The translations under genes and the position numbers were made by a program. The notes under the pieces were generated by a model, which saw only the letters and a list, made by a program, of their open reading frames with translations, did no database searches and was not told the DNA's origin. From Agrostemma githago (lineage: Eukaryota; Streptophyta; Magnoliopsida; Caryophyllales; Caryophyllaceae): DNA of 64,000 nt. Shown here one piece after another: positions 34,760 through 45,930 of this stretch. How positions within the stretch are numbered: the first letter of the stretch is position 1; each line of letters opens with the position of its first letter. The stretch lies in assembly GCA_958450325.1 (NCBI GenBank), contig OY288256.1, positions 12,417,057-12,481,056 on the forward strand, in the 5' to 3' direction.

Positions 34760-35439
34760 TGTTCCGGTCACGGAAACAATTAACCCGATTACGGATTCGG
34801 GTTTTAGTGTTCGAATGTTGCTTGCTTGATTTACTTTGGTCTCTCCTTTCTCCCTCTCCTATAATCAGACCTTCCCGGCGGATCGAGCCTGCTCCCTGCA
34901 CAATGAACGCACAGGGCCCCGGAGGTTGTCCGAGGGAACCCTCTCCGATGCCTAAGTCAGTCTGTGAAATGCCTTGACGAACCTAGTTCGAGAGGAGCTA
35001 GGTGGCGTTTTTAGGAGTGAGAGTCTAGAGAGAGAAAATCCAACCCTCTCTAAGTGGGAAATGGATGGGTATTTATACCTTTCCACAAGAGAGAGAGAGG
35101 AGGAGAGGGAAAAGAGCGGGAGAATGGGTGGACATGAGGACGACACGTGGCCTCGCCTCATCCACCCACTTCCCTTTACCTGAGGCGGAATGACAGATGG
35201 GCCCTCGGCTTCCCCTGCTCGTACTGGGGGTTAGGGGACCCTGGGGACCAGCACGCAGGGGGGCTTGGTCGCCCGGCTCGGCTGACAGCAGGGCCCTGCC
35301 AAGCAGGCTCAAGCCTTGGGAGTTCTTTCACGCCTTTTTGCGGGTCGACCCTGCTGGGCAACCCTTCTTTCGCCCTGGGGGCGAGTTATTCCCGGGTGAC
35401 ATGGGCGGGCGACCCATGGCACTTGGTCAACTCCCATCA
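34760..35439 (-). repeat. 3' LTR of copy 2 (680 bp)
   Basis: Plus-strand ends TGTTCCGGTCAC and CAACTCCCATCA. Contains a G-box (GACACGTGG, about 35145). Has an extra GGGTCGACCCTGC-like 12-13-bp segment near 35340 that the other LTR lacks. Confidence 0.95.
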
Positions 35440-35720
35440 ATTGGCCCACGTCGGCCAGGGGGAAGCAGGGTCTCCCTCTTGGTATGCGTCTTACAGGATG
35501 GGATGCAGTTGACTCTTGAGCTTCCTCGTATTTAATGCATTGCTTGTTCCCGAGGTGGGAGGTCCAGGCGCATTGGCTATAACGAGGAAGGTTAGCATGT
35601 TCCTTTAGTAATGATTACTTCTTGCAAAGTGGATTCTCGGGTAATACGCAGATCTTATGATTGGTCGCTTCTCTTACAAGGGTGGTTGGAGCGCCATTAA
35701 TACACCACCTCAGCTCCTTG

Positions 35721-35727
35721 TATAAAT
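35721..35727 (+). promoter_or_regulatory. TATA box of antisense gene 1, copy 2
   Basis: TATAAAT 61 bp before the ATG at 35788, conserved with copy 1 (13853). It lies 280 bp inside the element from the LTR, so the gene does not depend on an LTR TATA box. Confidence 0.7.
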
Positions 35728-35787
35728 TTCGCCCCTTTTGCCATTCTTCATAATTCATTCTTAACTTTCTTACACCCCAAAGAAAAC

Positions 35788-36375
35788 ATGTCATGGATTA
35801 CTAAAATTCTCTTCCATCGCGGGGCCAGGGTGGTGACCCGCCGCTGGAAGGGATGTTGGAGACTAAGGTATCACAGGGTGTCCTTCCTCGCCCTTCGCCG
35901 TAGCCGGCAACTCAGCACCCGACTTCGTAGGAAACTCAGGAGGAAGGCATGTTTCAGGGCAGGTAGGCGTCCCAAGAGGGCTTCGCCATCTGCTTCTAAG
36001 TTCAAGCGTTGCCCCCAGGGAGGGGGCTGCTTTGACAGGGGATGCCATGAATGCTTCCCCTGGCTGCACCCTGAGCAGTTTGATCCTGACTGCTCAAAGC
36101 TAACTTCTTCTCCGGAATCAGGCCCTTCTTCTCCCTTAATGAAGAAGGTCGGCTGTGGCTCCTGCGATAATGCTCGGACAGTCCCCTATGGCAGGGACTG
36201 GGATGTTAGCAGTTGTGACTCCGGAGACAGCGACGGCCAGGGCTACTCTTCTGGCTGGAATGAGGATGACGAGTCTGCGGACCCCTTTAAAGACTCAGAC
36301 GACTGGGATTGGGGCTCCGACGCAGGGGGGTGTAATAGCCCTGGGGATTATTCCCCAGGTTTTGACGATGACTAG
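35788..36375 (+). CDS. Antisense ORF 1 of the Retand-like element (195 aa), unknown function
   Basis: Intact frame on the strand opposite to gag-pol, between the 3' LTR and antisense gene 2. Residues 1-75 are strongly basic (RRWKGCWRLRYHRVSFLALR, then RRKLRRKACFRAGRRPKR). The middle is Cys-rich (CPQGGGCFDRGCHECFPW, later VGCGSCDN), possibly a metal-binding module. The last 60 residues are Asp/Ser-rich and end in DDD. The charge split suggests a nucleic-acid or chromatin binder, but that is inference. The copy 1 homologue has two frameshifts, yet its Cys-rich and acidic regions stay recognisable, implying past constraint. The upstream TATA box and a downstream AATGAAAAAG region near 36470 support a separate transcript. 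No known family recognised. Confidence 0.7.
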   Translation: MSWITKILFHRGARVVTRRWKGCWRLRYHRVSFLALRRSRQLSTRLRRKLRRKACFRAGRRPKRASPSASKFKRCPQGGGCFDRGCHECFPWLHPEQFDPDCSKLTSSPESGPSSPLMKKVGCGSCDNARTVPYGRDWDVSSCDSGDSDGQGYSSGWNEDDESADPFKDSDDWDWGSDAGGCNSPGDYSPGFDDD

Positions 36376-36541
36376 GCTTGCCTTTGTCAGGCAGGCAGGT
36401 TGAGCCGGGTTCCCTGGCTCTTTTTGTAATTTGGCCAGGCTTTGTAACTTGCTCATTTTTGGGCTTTTTCTAATGAAAAAGATCGGGCGGCCTATTATTA
36501 TCGTTTGTTTGCGTTGTTTGTTGTTTTTTTTTGAAAGGGAG

Positions 36542-36701
36542 TGACGTCATTGGGGGGTGTTAGTCCTCTGACGCCTTTTGTCTTTTCGAGGCTTTTCTTG
36601 GGAAGAGAGGGTTGGTTGTTAGAAACGTGACACGTGGGGGGCAATTTGCGGGGAAGGCTTTGCAAAGAAGGGCGACCCTTTAGTTGCCCAGACCTATATA
36701 A
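36542..36701 (+). promoter_or_regulatory. Promoter of antisense gene 2, copy 2
   Basis: TGACGTCA (36542-36549), CACGTG (36631-36636) and TATATAA (36695-36701), followed by a 210-nt leader to the ATG at 36913. Motif order and spacing are conserved with copy 1 (14697-14855) although the intervening sequence has diverged. The motifs are classic plant bZIP sites, so the gene may respond to stress or hormone signals (inference). Confidence 0.72.
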
Positions 36702-36912
36702 GCCCATTCTCCTCCCCCTAATTCCCTTTTTAACATTTTCAAAACTCAAACCTTTACTACTTCCTCACTCTCCTTGCTGCTTAGAATCTTTCCAAGACTT
36801 CAAGGAGCGCCTACTTTCGGATTTTTTCAGCGACGGTCATCATTCTAGGTTAGAATCTTGATTCCAACTCTTCGTTTTTCTTCCTTTTCCTCATACTTCT
36901 TCACAAAATAGT

Positions 36913-39249
36913 ATGTCTCGCGCTCGCGCTCTTTCTTTTAGTCCGTCGTCCGGAGGGACGGAGGGTAGGAGAGGGGGGAGATCTGACTTAGCCTCTTCCT
37001 CTGGGGTTAGACCCGACGGGGGAAACCGCCTTGAGGAAGATGGGGGTGCCAACTCACCCGAACCTGCTCCCTTTGACGTTGTCGACTCCGACGACGATGC
37101 ATTGGAGATAGACCCTTTTACAAATGTTGGCCCCCTTATTCCCAGGGAGAAGGGGAAAACGTATTTCTTGGATAAAAATAAATACTTGATCCCCTTGAAA
37201 ACCTACCCCAAAATCAAGAATCGAGACCTAATTTTGGAGAGCAATGCTGCTAAGGAAATCGAAAAGTTTTACAACTTCGGGGAGGGATATACAGTTATAG
37301 TTCCCGGGGAGAAAGACACGGTATGTTGTCCTCCTGACGGCTGCGTGGCCGTTTACCACAAGAGCCTGGAATTCGGCCTACGATTCCCTCTACACCCCTT
37401 CTTGGAGGAGGCCTTTAAGAGGATGAATGTGGCCATAGCTCAGTTAACGGCCTCGGCGATCAGGTCGCTGGTGGCCTATACCTGGACTTGCCTCTTTCAT
37501 GGGGAAGGACCTTCTATTGATGCCTTGCGCGCCATGACCTGGCTGCAAATGGTGTCCTCATCAGGGGGAGACAGCTCCCCTGGGTATTGGTCTCTTTCCA
37601 GGCTGAAGAAGTACGCTCTGGTTTGGCCGGCTTTAAACAGCCTGAAAGACTGGAAAAACAACTTTCTGTACGTACATAGTGCCTCAGGGTGGCGGATCCC
37701 TAGGCACTTTAGGAACCATGTGCATACCCGTATGGAGACTCGTGAAGAGTACCATCCGGGCGTCGGGGGGAAAGATTTGAAGGTGAAATTGAGCAAGGCA
37801 GACGAGAGTTTAGTTGAGAAGTTCGAGGTTACTGATGAGCCTGGTGCAAATGGCCCTGCTTTCTGGCTCCCTCACGCAGAGCTCATTGCTACAGATGAAT
37901 ATCTGCTCCCATTGGGCCTGGTCCCTGGTCTTAAAGGTAGCTTAGGGGCTTTAACCGGCTTGATTTTTCTCTAGGTTTTCGTCCCATTATGTTTTCTCAA
38001 CTGACTGTTTACTCGCCCTGCAGGCTCCGCTTCTCGTCTTTGGACCAGGAAGCAGGTGAGGAGGCTTGGCCTGTCCGAGGAATTTGTCGTCGTTTCGAAG
38101 CGTCCCTCTCTTCCCCCCAACTTCAAGAAGGGAGAGAAGAACTTGATGAGGTTTGTGAAGGATCTCTCCTCTGGCCGGCGGCTCCCTTTCCCACCACGGC
38201 TGAAGCCGGCGATCACTCCTAGTCCCCAGGGTGGGGAGGCCGAGGTTTTATCAGAGGCCACCCCTTCTGCTCGCAGGCAGGGCGATTCCCCTGCTGGGAC
38301 TCACATTTCCCAGGGGCCTCCCCCTGCTGACTCTGAAGGGACGGGTGAGAGTGCTCCCCTGGTGTGTAGGAGGAAAAGGGACAGGGAAACTTCCGAGGCC
38401 GTTCCTATGGTTGACCTGGAAGCTGATGTGGAGACTCCCGAGGCCAAGCGCCCTGCCCGCGATGTTCCAGGCACTCTTTTCTCGGAGGAGAATACTGAGT
38501 TCCACTATGCTGCAGGTGATAGTGTGGATGTGTCGGGCCTGCTCTCTGACTCTGGCGCAGTTCTGGCGGATCGCCTCACCAAATCTATAACCTCTACTTC
38601 CAACCAGGTGATCCAATACATCCAACGCACCTCCAAGGTTTTGCAAGCTTCTGCCGAGCTGGCGGCTCTCAGCCGCCTGAGTGATGAGGAGTTGACTGCC
38701 ACTCCTGGGGCTTCCCTTCCTGACCGCCTGGCTATGATCGAGAGGGACGTTATTCTGATCAACAATTTGAAGGATAAGCTGGCAAAGCAGGAGAACGAGC
38801 TGGAGGAGGCGAGGGGGCAGGCAAATCAGTGGAAACTCCAAGGGGAGAAGGCTGTAAGGGAGGCGTCCAAGTTGGAGGTGGAACTGAAGAAGAGCCGCCT
38901 GGCGATGGAGCGCGCCACAATGTCCCTGGCTGAGATGGAGCGTTTCAAGAAGAAAGCAGCTGATTTGGAGGAGAACCTGTCCAAGGCCAACTCAGATTTC
39001 AAGCAGGCTCAGACTGGGTGGCAAAATGAGAAAGATGCCATCCTGAAGGAAGCTGAAGCTGCCGCGGACTTGAGTTTTGAGAATGGGGCTAATTCCTCCC
39101 TGGAACTTGTTATGGAGGTGATCAAGGAAATGTTTCCTGTCTTTGACGAGGATGCTTTTCGGAACCTTTACGCTGCCAAGAATGAAGCTCGGGTAGCTGG
39201 AGCCCCTAAGGAGACTGCTGGTCCCAGCCAGGATGCGCCTAATGCTTAG
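36913..39249 (+). CDS. Antisense gene 2 of the Retand-like element, two exons (749 aa)
   Basis: Exon 1 is 36913-37936, the intron 37937-38023 (87 nt, GTAGCT...CCTGCAG), exon 2 38024-39249. The join restores one frame (PGLK-GSASRLWTRKQ). Domains in order: an acidic Ser/Gly-rich N-terminus; residues about 75-300 with VPGEKDTVCCPPDGCVAVYH and FGLRFPLHPFLEEAFKRMNV, resembling the putative gypsy-type transposon family Transposase_28 (PF04195); a basic linker with KRKRD-type stretches and DVPGTLFSEENTEF; a long coiled coil over about the last 170 residues (INNLKDKLAKQENELEEARG and following); and a conserved tail LVMEVIKEMFPVFDEDAFRN. It is intact here and broken in copy 1. Transcribed toward pol, ending 830 bp from the pol stop. 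It matches the antisense ORFs reported in Tat-lineage retrotransposons; the molecular role is unknown. Confidence 0.82.
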
Positions 39250-39429
39250 GCCTTTTCTTTGATGATAACTCTAACTCTTGTGCTGAGCCTTAGTATGGCC
39301 AGCTTGCCTGTAATGCTCTGGCTTCTTTGGATCTTTATTTTGGGTGGTGTTGTTTAAACAATGTTACTTTTTCCTGAATCGGTTTATGAATATTTGTCTT
39401 TCATTTCTGCTTGCTTTGTTTTCCGTATA

Positions 39430-39850
39430 AGGTATGGCCTGCCCCCTGCTTGCCCAGAGGTAGGCAGGGAGGTTTTCGCGTTTTTTATACAAGATTGGGG
39501 AGCCTGCCCCCAGTCCTTGTCCTTTTGGCCTGTCCCTGGCTTTTGACCAAAGTCCAGGGGGCCTGCCCCCTGCCTGCCCAGAGGTAAGCAGGGAGGCTCT
39601 TTGTGTTTTTAATACAAGGTTGGGGAGCCTGCCTCCAGTCCTTGTTCATTCGGCCTGTCCCTGGCTTTTAATCAAAGTCCAGGGGGCCTGCCCCCTGCCT
39701 GCCCAGAGGTAAGCAGGGAGGCGTTTGTGTTTTTTATACAAGGTTGGGGAGCCTGCCCCCAGTCCTTGTTCATTCGGCCTGTCCCTGGCTTTTGATCAAA
39801 GTCCAGGGGGCCTGTCCCCTGCCTGCCCAGAGGCTAGCAGGGAGGCGTTG
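39430..39850. repeat. 124-bp tandem repeat between convergent genes, copy 2
   Basis: CAGAGG anchors at 39455, 39579, 39704 and 39828 give periods of 124, 125 and 124. Units share GGCCTGCCCCCTGCCTGCCC and TACAAGGTTGGGGAGCCTGC. The homologous array in copy 1 has a 138-bp period. It lies between the end of antisense gene 2 and the end of pol. Confidence 0.95.
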
Positions 39851-40080
39851 AATTTTCGTTGGGGAGGCCATTTTCCTTAGTTCTGGCAACAGGGGGCCTC
39901 CCTCTATTGCCCCCTGCTCGTTTGTGTGTGAAAACGCAAGTTTGAACAGGCAACGAGTATAGACTTGAAGTTCTTTTCATTTCTTTGTAGAAAATTTAAC
40001 ACAAGGGTGGTCGGAGCCGTCGACATTCTTTGACCGTTCTCCGACAATTTTTAGGAAACGAAAACTATCTTAATATCTTG

Positions 40081-43000
40081 CTAGACATAATATTTCTTCA
40101 GGGTGTCTGCGTTCCAGTGAGCACTCAATTCTTGGCCCTCAAGATTGGCGATTCTGTATGTGCCTGGCCCTAAGATTTGAGTTACTTGGTATGGACCTTC
40201 CCAGTTAGCACTTAGTTTGCCGTGCTCTCTCGATTTTCCCACAGCCTGTGTTTTTCTGAGAACTAGATCACCCATCTGAAAATTTCTCTGATGTACTCTC
40301 TTATTGTACGCCTTCCTCATTCGTTGCTGGTAGGCGACGATATTGGCACTGGCTTCCTCCCTCACCTCACTGACCAGATCTAAGGCCTCAGCCATTGCTA
40401 CTTCATTCTCATCCTGGTCGTATTGTAGGGAGCGCAGGGAAGGGATTCTGGCCTCGATTGGTAATAGAGCCTCTGCACCATATACCAGGCCAAACGGGGT
40501 CTGGCCTGTAGATTCCTTTCGGGTGGTCCGGATTGACCAGAGTATGCTGGGGAGCTCGTCGGCCCATCTGCCCTTGAGGTCATCTACCATCTTCTTAAGG
40601 CCATTCAGGATCTGTTTGTTGGCTGCTTCTGCCTGTCCGTTTGTTTGAGGGTGGCAGACGGCAGAGTAGGCAACTGCGACGCCATGGCCTTCCAACCACC
40701 CTCAGGGGGTCGTTATCAAATTGCCTCCCATGATCAAATACTAACATTTTTGGTAGGCCGAATCTAGTGATGATATTCCGCCATATCACCTTCCTGACTG
40801 CAGGCTCAGTAATGTTAGGCACTGCCTCAACTTCCACCCACTTGGTGAAGTAGTCGATAGCCACGATCAGGAACTTTCTGCCCCCGGTGGCCACCGTAAA
40901 AGGTCCTAGTATGTCCATCCCCCACTGAGCGAAGGGGATGGGGGGTAGGATTGGCCTGAGTTCTTGGGCCGGGGCATGGATGGATGGGGCAAAAAGCTGA
41001 CATTTCCTGCATTTTTGGGTCAAGTCTTTTGCGTCGGCCAGCAGGGTCGGCCAGTAGTATCCTGCTCTTAAGGCCTTGTGTGCCAGCGACTTTCTCCCTA
41101 TGTGATGGCCACATATTCCAGAGTGGATGTCATCTAATACTTCTGTCGCCTGCTCTGCCCCCAGACACCTGAGCAGAGGGGATGAGAAAGATTTTTTGTA
41201 CAGATCTTCTCCTATTAAGATAAACCATGCAGCTCTTGCCGGCATTTTTCTTTTCTGTACGGGGTCAGACGGTAAGGTTCCGTGTTTTTTGAACAGGATG
41301 ATGGGGGTCCTCCAATCCCCAGGCCCTGCTTCCTCCACAGCGCCGACGGTTTGGCAGGGGACGGTAGATTTTTCCTGGATGACGTCTACCCATACCGACC
41401 TCCTTATATCCTGCAAGCTGGAACTAGCCAGTTTTGACAGGGCGTCTGCTCGATTGTTTTGGGACCGAGGGATCTGTCTGATTTCATACGATTTCAGGCC
41501 TGACAATTCCCTTTTCACCATTTCCAGGTACGCGGCCATCGTTTGGTCCCTGGCCTCATACTCTCCATTGATTTGGTTGGCGATTAGCTGGGAGTCTGTT
41601 GCCAGGACAATCCGCTCTGCGCCTGCGGCTTTGGCTAGGTTGACGCCTGCGAGCACTGCTTCGTACTCAGCTTCATTGTTTGACGCGGGGAAGACAAATC
41701 TAAGTGCATGCTCAAAGTCAGTCCCCTCTGGGCTGGTCAACACGACTTCGGCCCCTGCTCCATTAGCCGTGGAGGACCCATCGATGTATACTATCCATTC
41801 GCCGGCGGTTGGGCTATCCTCCTCAGAGTGGGAGCATTCTGCTAGAAAGTCGGTCAGGGCTTGGGCTTTGATGGCTGTTCTGGATTGGTATGTTATCCCT
41901 AGTCCACTCAACTCAATAGCCCACTTTAGCAGCCTGCCTGACTTTTCAAATTTCTCCAGCACTTTCTCTAAGGGCTGGTCTGTCAATACTACGACAGAGT
42001 GAGCGTCGAAGTACGGCCTCAATTTTCTGGCTGCTATGACAACCGCATAAGCTGCTTTTTCGACCATAGGATAATTTTTTTCTGCTGCCCCCAGGGCATG
42101 ACTTACAAAATATATGGGCTGCTGAGCGCCTGCTTCTTCCCTCAAGATGACTGCGCTAACTGTCACATTGGTTACGGAGATGTAGAGGAAGAGTTTTTCC
42201 CCTGCCACTGGCCTCGCCAGGGTGGGGAGCTTCTTTAAATGTTCCTTCAACTGCTCGAAGGCTTCCTTTTGCTCGTCCTCCCACTTGAATTGCTTGTTGC
42301 CTTTCAGTATTTTGAAAAATGGGGTTGACTTGTCTGCTGACCTGGCGATGAATCGTGCCAGGGCGGCCATGCGGCCTGTCAGACGTTGGATGTCCCTGAT
42401 GGTCTTGGGTTCAGGAAGGTCCAGAACAGCCTGAACCTTCTCGGGGTTAGCGTCTATCCCTCGAGAGCTGACCAAAAAACCCAAGAACTTTCCAGAACGA
42501 ACCCCAAATGTACACTTCTTTGGATTGAGTTTCATTTTGTAGGCGCGCAGGGAGGAGAAGGTCTCCCGCAGATCTGCCAGGTGCTCATTGTCTCCTTTGC
42601 TCTTTACAATGGCGTCATCGACATAGGCTTCTATGTTTCTGCCTTTCTGACCCTCGAATACCTTGTCGACCAGGCGTTGGTATGTGGCCCCTGCATTTTT
42701 AAGCCTGAATGGCATCATTTTGTACATGTAGGTGCCTGAACTGGTGATGAATGCGCATTTCACCCTGTCCGGCTGCCATAAGTACACTTGATGATACCCT
42801 GAGAAGGCATCCAGGAAGCTCAGCATAGTATATCCACTGGTAGCGTCTACCAGTTGGTCAATCCTGGGGAGTGGGTAGCAGTCTTTTGGGCAGGCCTTGT
42901 TAAGGTTTGTAAAGTCCACGCACATTCTCCATGCGCCTGATGATTTTTTAACCATGACTACATTTGCTAACCATTCTGGGTAGTCACAAACCTCAATAAA

Positions 43001-43867
43001 ATCTGCCTTCAGAAGTTTTTCAATTTCCTCCTTAATTGCCACGTCCTTTTCTGCGGACATATTCCGCTTTTTCTGCTTCACAGGGCTGGCGTCCGCGCTT
43101 ACGTTCAGCCTGTGAACGATACACGTTGGATCGACCCCTGGCATTTCGTCCGCCGAGTAGGCGAATACATCCTTGTTATCTTTTAACAGCTTGACCAGTT
43201 CAGCCTGGTAGGACTCTTCCAGGTCAGCCCCTATAAGGACCTGCCTCCCTGGCTCCAGGTCCACCAGCATGCTCTCTCCCCCAGGTTTCAGGTGGTCTGA
43301 CGCCTGATTACCGGCTAGAATCTCGCCCTCCCTACTGGGGGAACTGTCAGCTTTTCTCTTTCCTTTTCTTTCACTTTCGTGAGTTTGCAGGGCCACAGAG
43401 TAGCACTGCCTGGCCGACTCCTGGTCTCCGTGCACTTTTCCTTCTAGGCCAAAATCAGTAACATAGGCTATAGTGAGGGCCCTAATTGATATGGCCGCCT
43501 CAATCTCGTCCAGGGTGGCCCTGCCGATTAGGGCGTTGTAAGCAGACCCCGCATCCACTACAACGAATGATGCCCTGACATTTCTGGCAGTAGCCCCCTC
43601 CCCAAATGTTACAGGTAGGTCTATGATCCCCATGGGCAGTATGCCTGCTCCGCTGAACCCGTATAATGATCCAGGGGCAGGTCGTAGGTGCCTTTTCTCC
43701 AGGCCCATTTTGTCGAAGGCGTCTTTGTACAGCAGGTTCGTGTATGCACCGGTATCCACCATGCATCTCCGCACAATGTGGTTGCTGATTTCCAAGGATA
43801 GCACCAAGGGATCGCTGTGGGGATACACCACCCGCCCTGCATCCTCAGGGGTGATGCTCAGCGTCAC
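40081..43867 (-). pseudogene. pol: Pol of Retand-like copy 2: protease, RT, RNase H, integrase, one frameshift
   Basis: Open for 1090 codons from 43867 to 40595. Protease DTGA at 43743-43760. RT with LSFLDAFSGYHQVYLW and YVDD (42611-42628). RNase H motif YIDGSSTANG (Thr to Ile at the second position compared with copy 1). Integrase zinc region GHHIGRKSL...CRKCQLFAP and first Asp in MDILGPF (40902-40918). A 2-nt deletion near 40695 shifts the frame; the remaining integrase (HPQTNGQAEAANKQ with the catalytic Glu, and the C-terminal domain ending KKYYV) continues in another frame to 40081. The second-Asp motif reads FDHGRQFDN where SDNG is usual. Only one small lesion separates it from a complete integrase. 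It would act in the particle and nucleus to copy and integrate element DNA. Confidence 0.92.
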
Positions 43868-43877
43868 TCCCTTCAGG

Positions 43878-45825
43878 CTTCCTGCTCTTTCAGCATAGCA
43901 GATTTGGTTCCTTAGTTCACGAATTTGCCTTTCTGACCTCTTCGGCTGATCTGGCCCTCTGCATCCCCTGATATCACATGGATTACCAGGCGGTTCTGTA
44001 CTGAGCCTTCAGGCTTTTCACGCGCTTCTTTTTTAGATTTATTCCTCGCTGCGTAGTTGGCCAACCAGCCATTCCTGATCAGCTTCTCAATTTCGTCCTT
44101 CAGGTGGCGACACTCTTCGGTGGTGTGGCCTACGCAATCGTGGAAAGTGCAGAATTTCTTGGGGTCCCCCTTTGGGCTGCGCGGTTTGCTCGGGCGATTC
44201 CATTTAGCAGTCTCCTTTTCCAGTTCGAAGATCTCTGCCCTGGATTTGTTGAGGGCGGTGTAGTTGTCGAACCTGGGCTGGTAGACCGTGCGCTCTTTCT
44301 TGGGGGTATCCCCTTCCTCGGTTCTCTGTCTTCCGGGTTCATTTCTGCCACGTCCACCCTGCGGTCCCCCCTGCTGCCTGGTGGGGCCTGCGGGGGTATC
44401 CGGCAGGCTATGGAACTCCTCCTGCAGCATGAACCCTTCAGCGATTTTCCTGGCCTTGGCCAGAGTTTCTGGCTGAGCCCTGATCAATTGGTTCTTCATT
44501 TCTCCAGGGAGTAGTGAGTTGGTCAGTGCGTACGTCCCTGTCGCATCGTCTATTTCCTTGACCTGCTGGAAGGACAGGTTGAACCTCTTCAGGTACTCCC
44601 TGACAGACTCACCCTTCTTTTGCCTGAGAGTCATTAGGTCGAACCGAGTAAGACGGCGCCTCTTGTTTCCTGCATACTGGTCGAGGAAGGCCTCTGCAAG
44701 CTCTATGAAGAAACATATCGACTCTTGCGGCAAATCCCTGAACCAGCCCTGGGCCAGACCTACCAGGGTGGTTGGAAAAATTTTGCACCAGACCGCCTCA
44801 TCGGCGTCGTACATGCCCATATGGCTCTCGTAAGCCGCCAAATGATCCTCTGGGTCAGTCGTGCCGTCGAACTTAACAGAGGGCATTTTAATCTTTGGGA
44901 TTGGATATGCCTGAACCTCAGGATGAAGCGGGGTCTTGGTTGGCCTGCCCACCATTCTCGACCTGCTCGTGCCTGAATAGTGACCGTGGTCATCCCTTCT
45001 GTCAGGGGTCGGTCTCCTACTTTCAGGGGAGCGGTACCTAGGTGGGCGCCTGCTTATCGCTTCGTCGTCTTTAGGAGGGGAATGATACCGTGAGCGCTTC
45101 TTCTGAGCAGGCTCGAGGTTATCACCCTGGCGATGCCTGGACCTCAGAGGCTGGCCATTGTTAAGCCTGGACTGCAGGCTCTGAGACAGGCCTGGCGCAG
45201 GCGGTACTTCCTCGACCGGTGTCATCCTGGATAACACATCTCCCTGTTTCTCCCCCAGGCGCTTGGACACCGGCTCCTTGTGCCTCATTCGATTCCTCAG
45301 GTCTTGGGATAAACCCCTTCTTTCACGAGCGGCCGTGGATTCTGTGGTATGAATGGAGAATGCCTCCTCAGGACCTGCAACCCCTTGCTGCACAGGCGGC
45401 TGCTGACGGGCTTCTGTGATTCGCCTTTGCACCTGCGCATACGCCTGAGCTGTCTTCCTGGCCTTTCTTTGAACATTTCTGGCGGCGGTCCGCTTCGTAC
45501 CCCCGGTTCCTTCTCCACTTTCAAAGTGGAGCAACCTGGGGGTCGTGGCGACCCTGCCTACCAGATCGTCCGGAGTAAATTCCTGATTCAACATTGCTGA
45601 GAAGAACGCCGCGGTCTGCGCCATCTGGGCAGGGGTGAGGTTTAGAGTTTGCCCCGCATGTGCCCCTGCCCTGCCATGGCAACTACTCGTTGACCCGGTG
45701 CTCCCTGAAGACTGGCTCGCCCCACGCTTGGAATCGTGGCGGCGGGGGTTACTTCCGGCGGCATGCCATAACGGGGAGCATTGGGTGGATTTGCCACAGA
45801 GCTGGTGTCGAAAAATTTCAGGCAT
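43878..45825 (-). pseudogene. gag: Gag of Retand-like copy 2 (about 637 codons), frameshifted before protease
   Basis: Frame from 45825 to 43912. The first 75 residues are Ser/Gly/His-rich. QMAQTAAFFSAMLNQEFTPD follows, then an Arg/Ser-rich stretch, the Retrotrans_gag core (VKFDGTTDPEDHLAAYESHM through LPGEMKNQLIRAQPETLAKA) and the zinc knuckle FCTFHDCVGHTTEEC. It ends prematurely (GQKGKFVN) because one base is missing near 43925 relative to copy 1, where the frame runs on through RELKNQICYAERAG into protease. So gag and pol were a single polyprotein and copy 2 has a 1-nt deletion, not a programmed shift. The N-terminal start is uncertain; another frame (FDTSSVANPPNAPRYG) overlaps the first 60 codons. 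Confidence 0.85.
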
Positions 45826-45909
45826 GTTTGATTGTAATTGGTTAATTTGTTAGTTTCGCGTTTGAGAATGGTTGATTTTGTGGGTAATTTCGTGGGTACA
45901 ACCTACTCT

Positions 45910-45927
45910 TCCCCACAGACGGCGCCA
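45910..45927 (-). other. Primer binding site of copy 2
   Basis: The minus strand reads TGGCGCCGTCTGTGGGGA, beginning three bases inside the 5' LTR. This is a common plant Ty3/gypsy primer binding site and fixes minus as the sense strand. Confidence 0.9.
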
Positions 45928-45930
45928 AAT

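Noticed and set aside
43900..43930. Programmed frameshift between gag and pol in copy 2
   Set aside because: Copy 1 reads through the same site in one frame, so the difference is a simple 1-nt deletion in copy 2.
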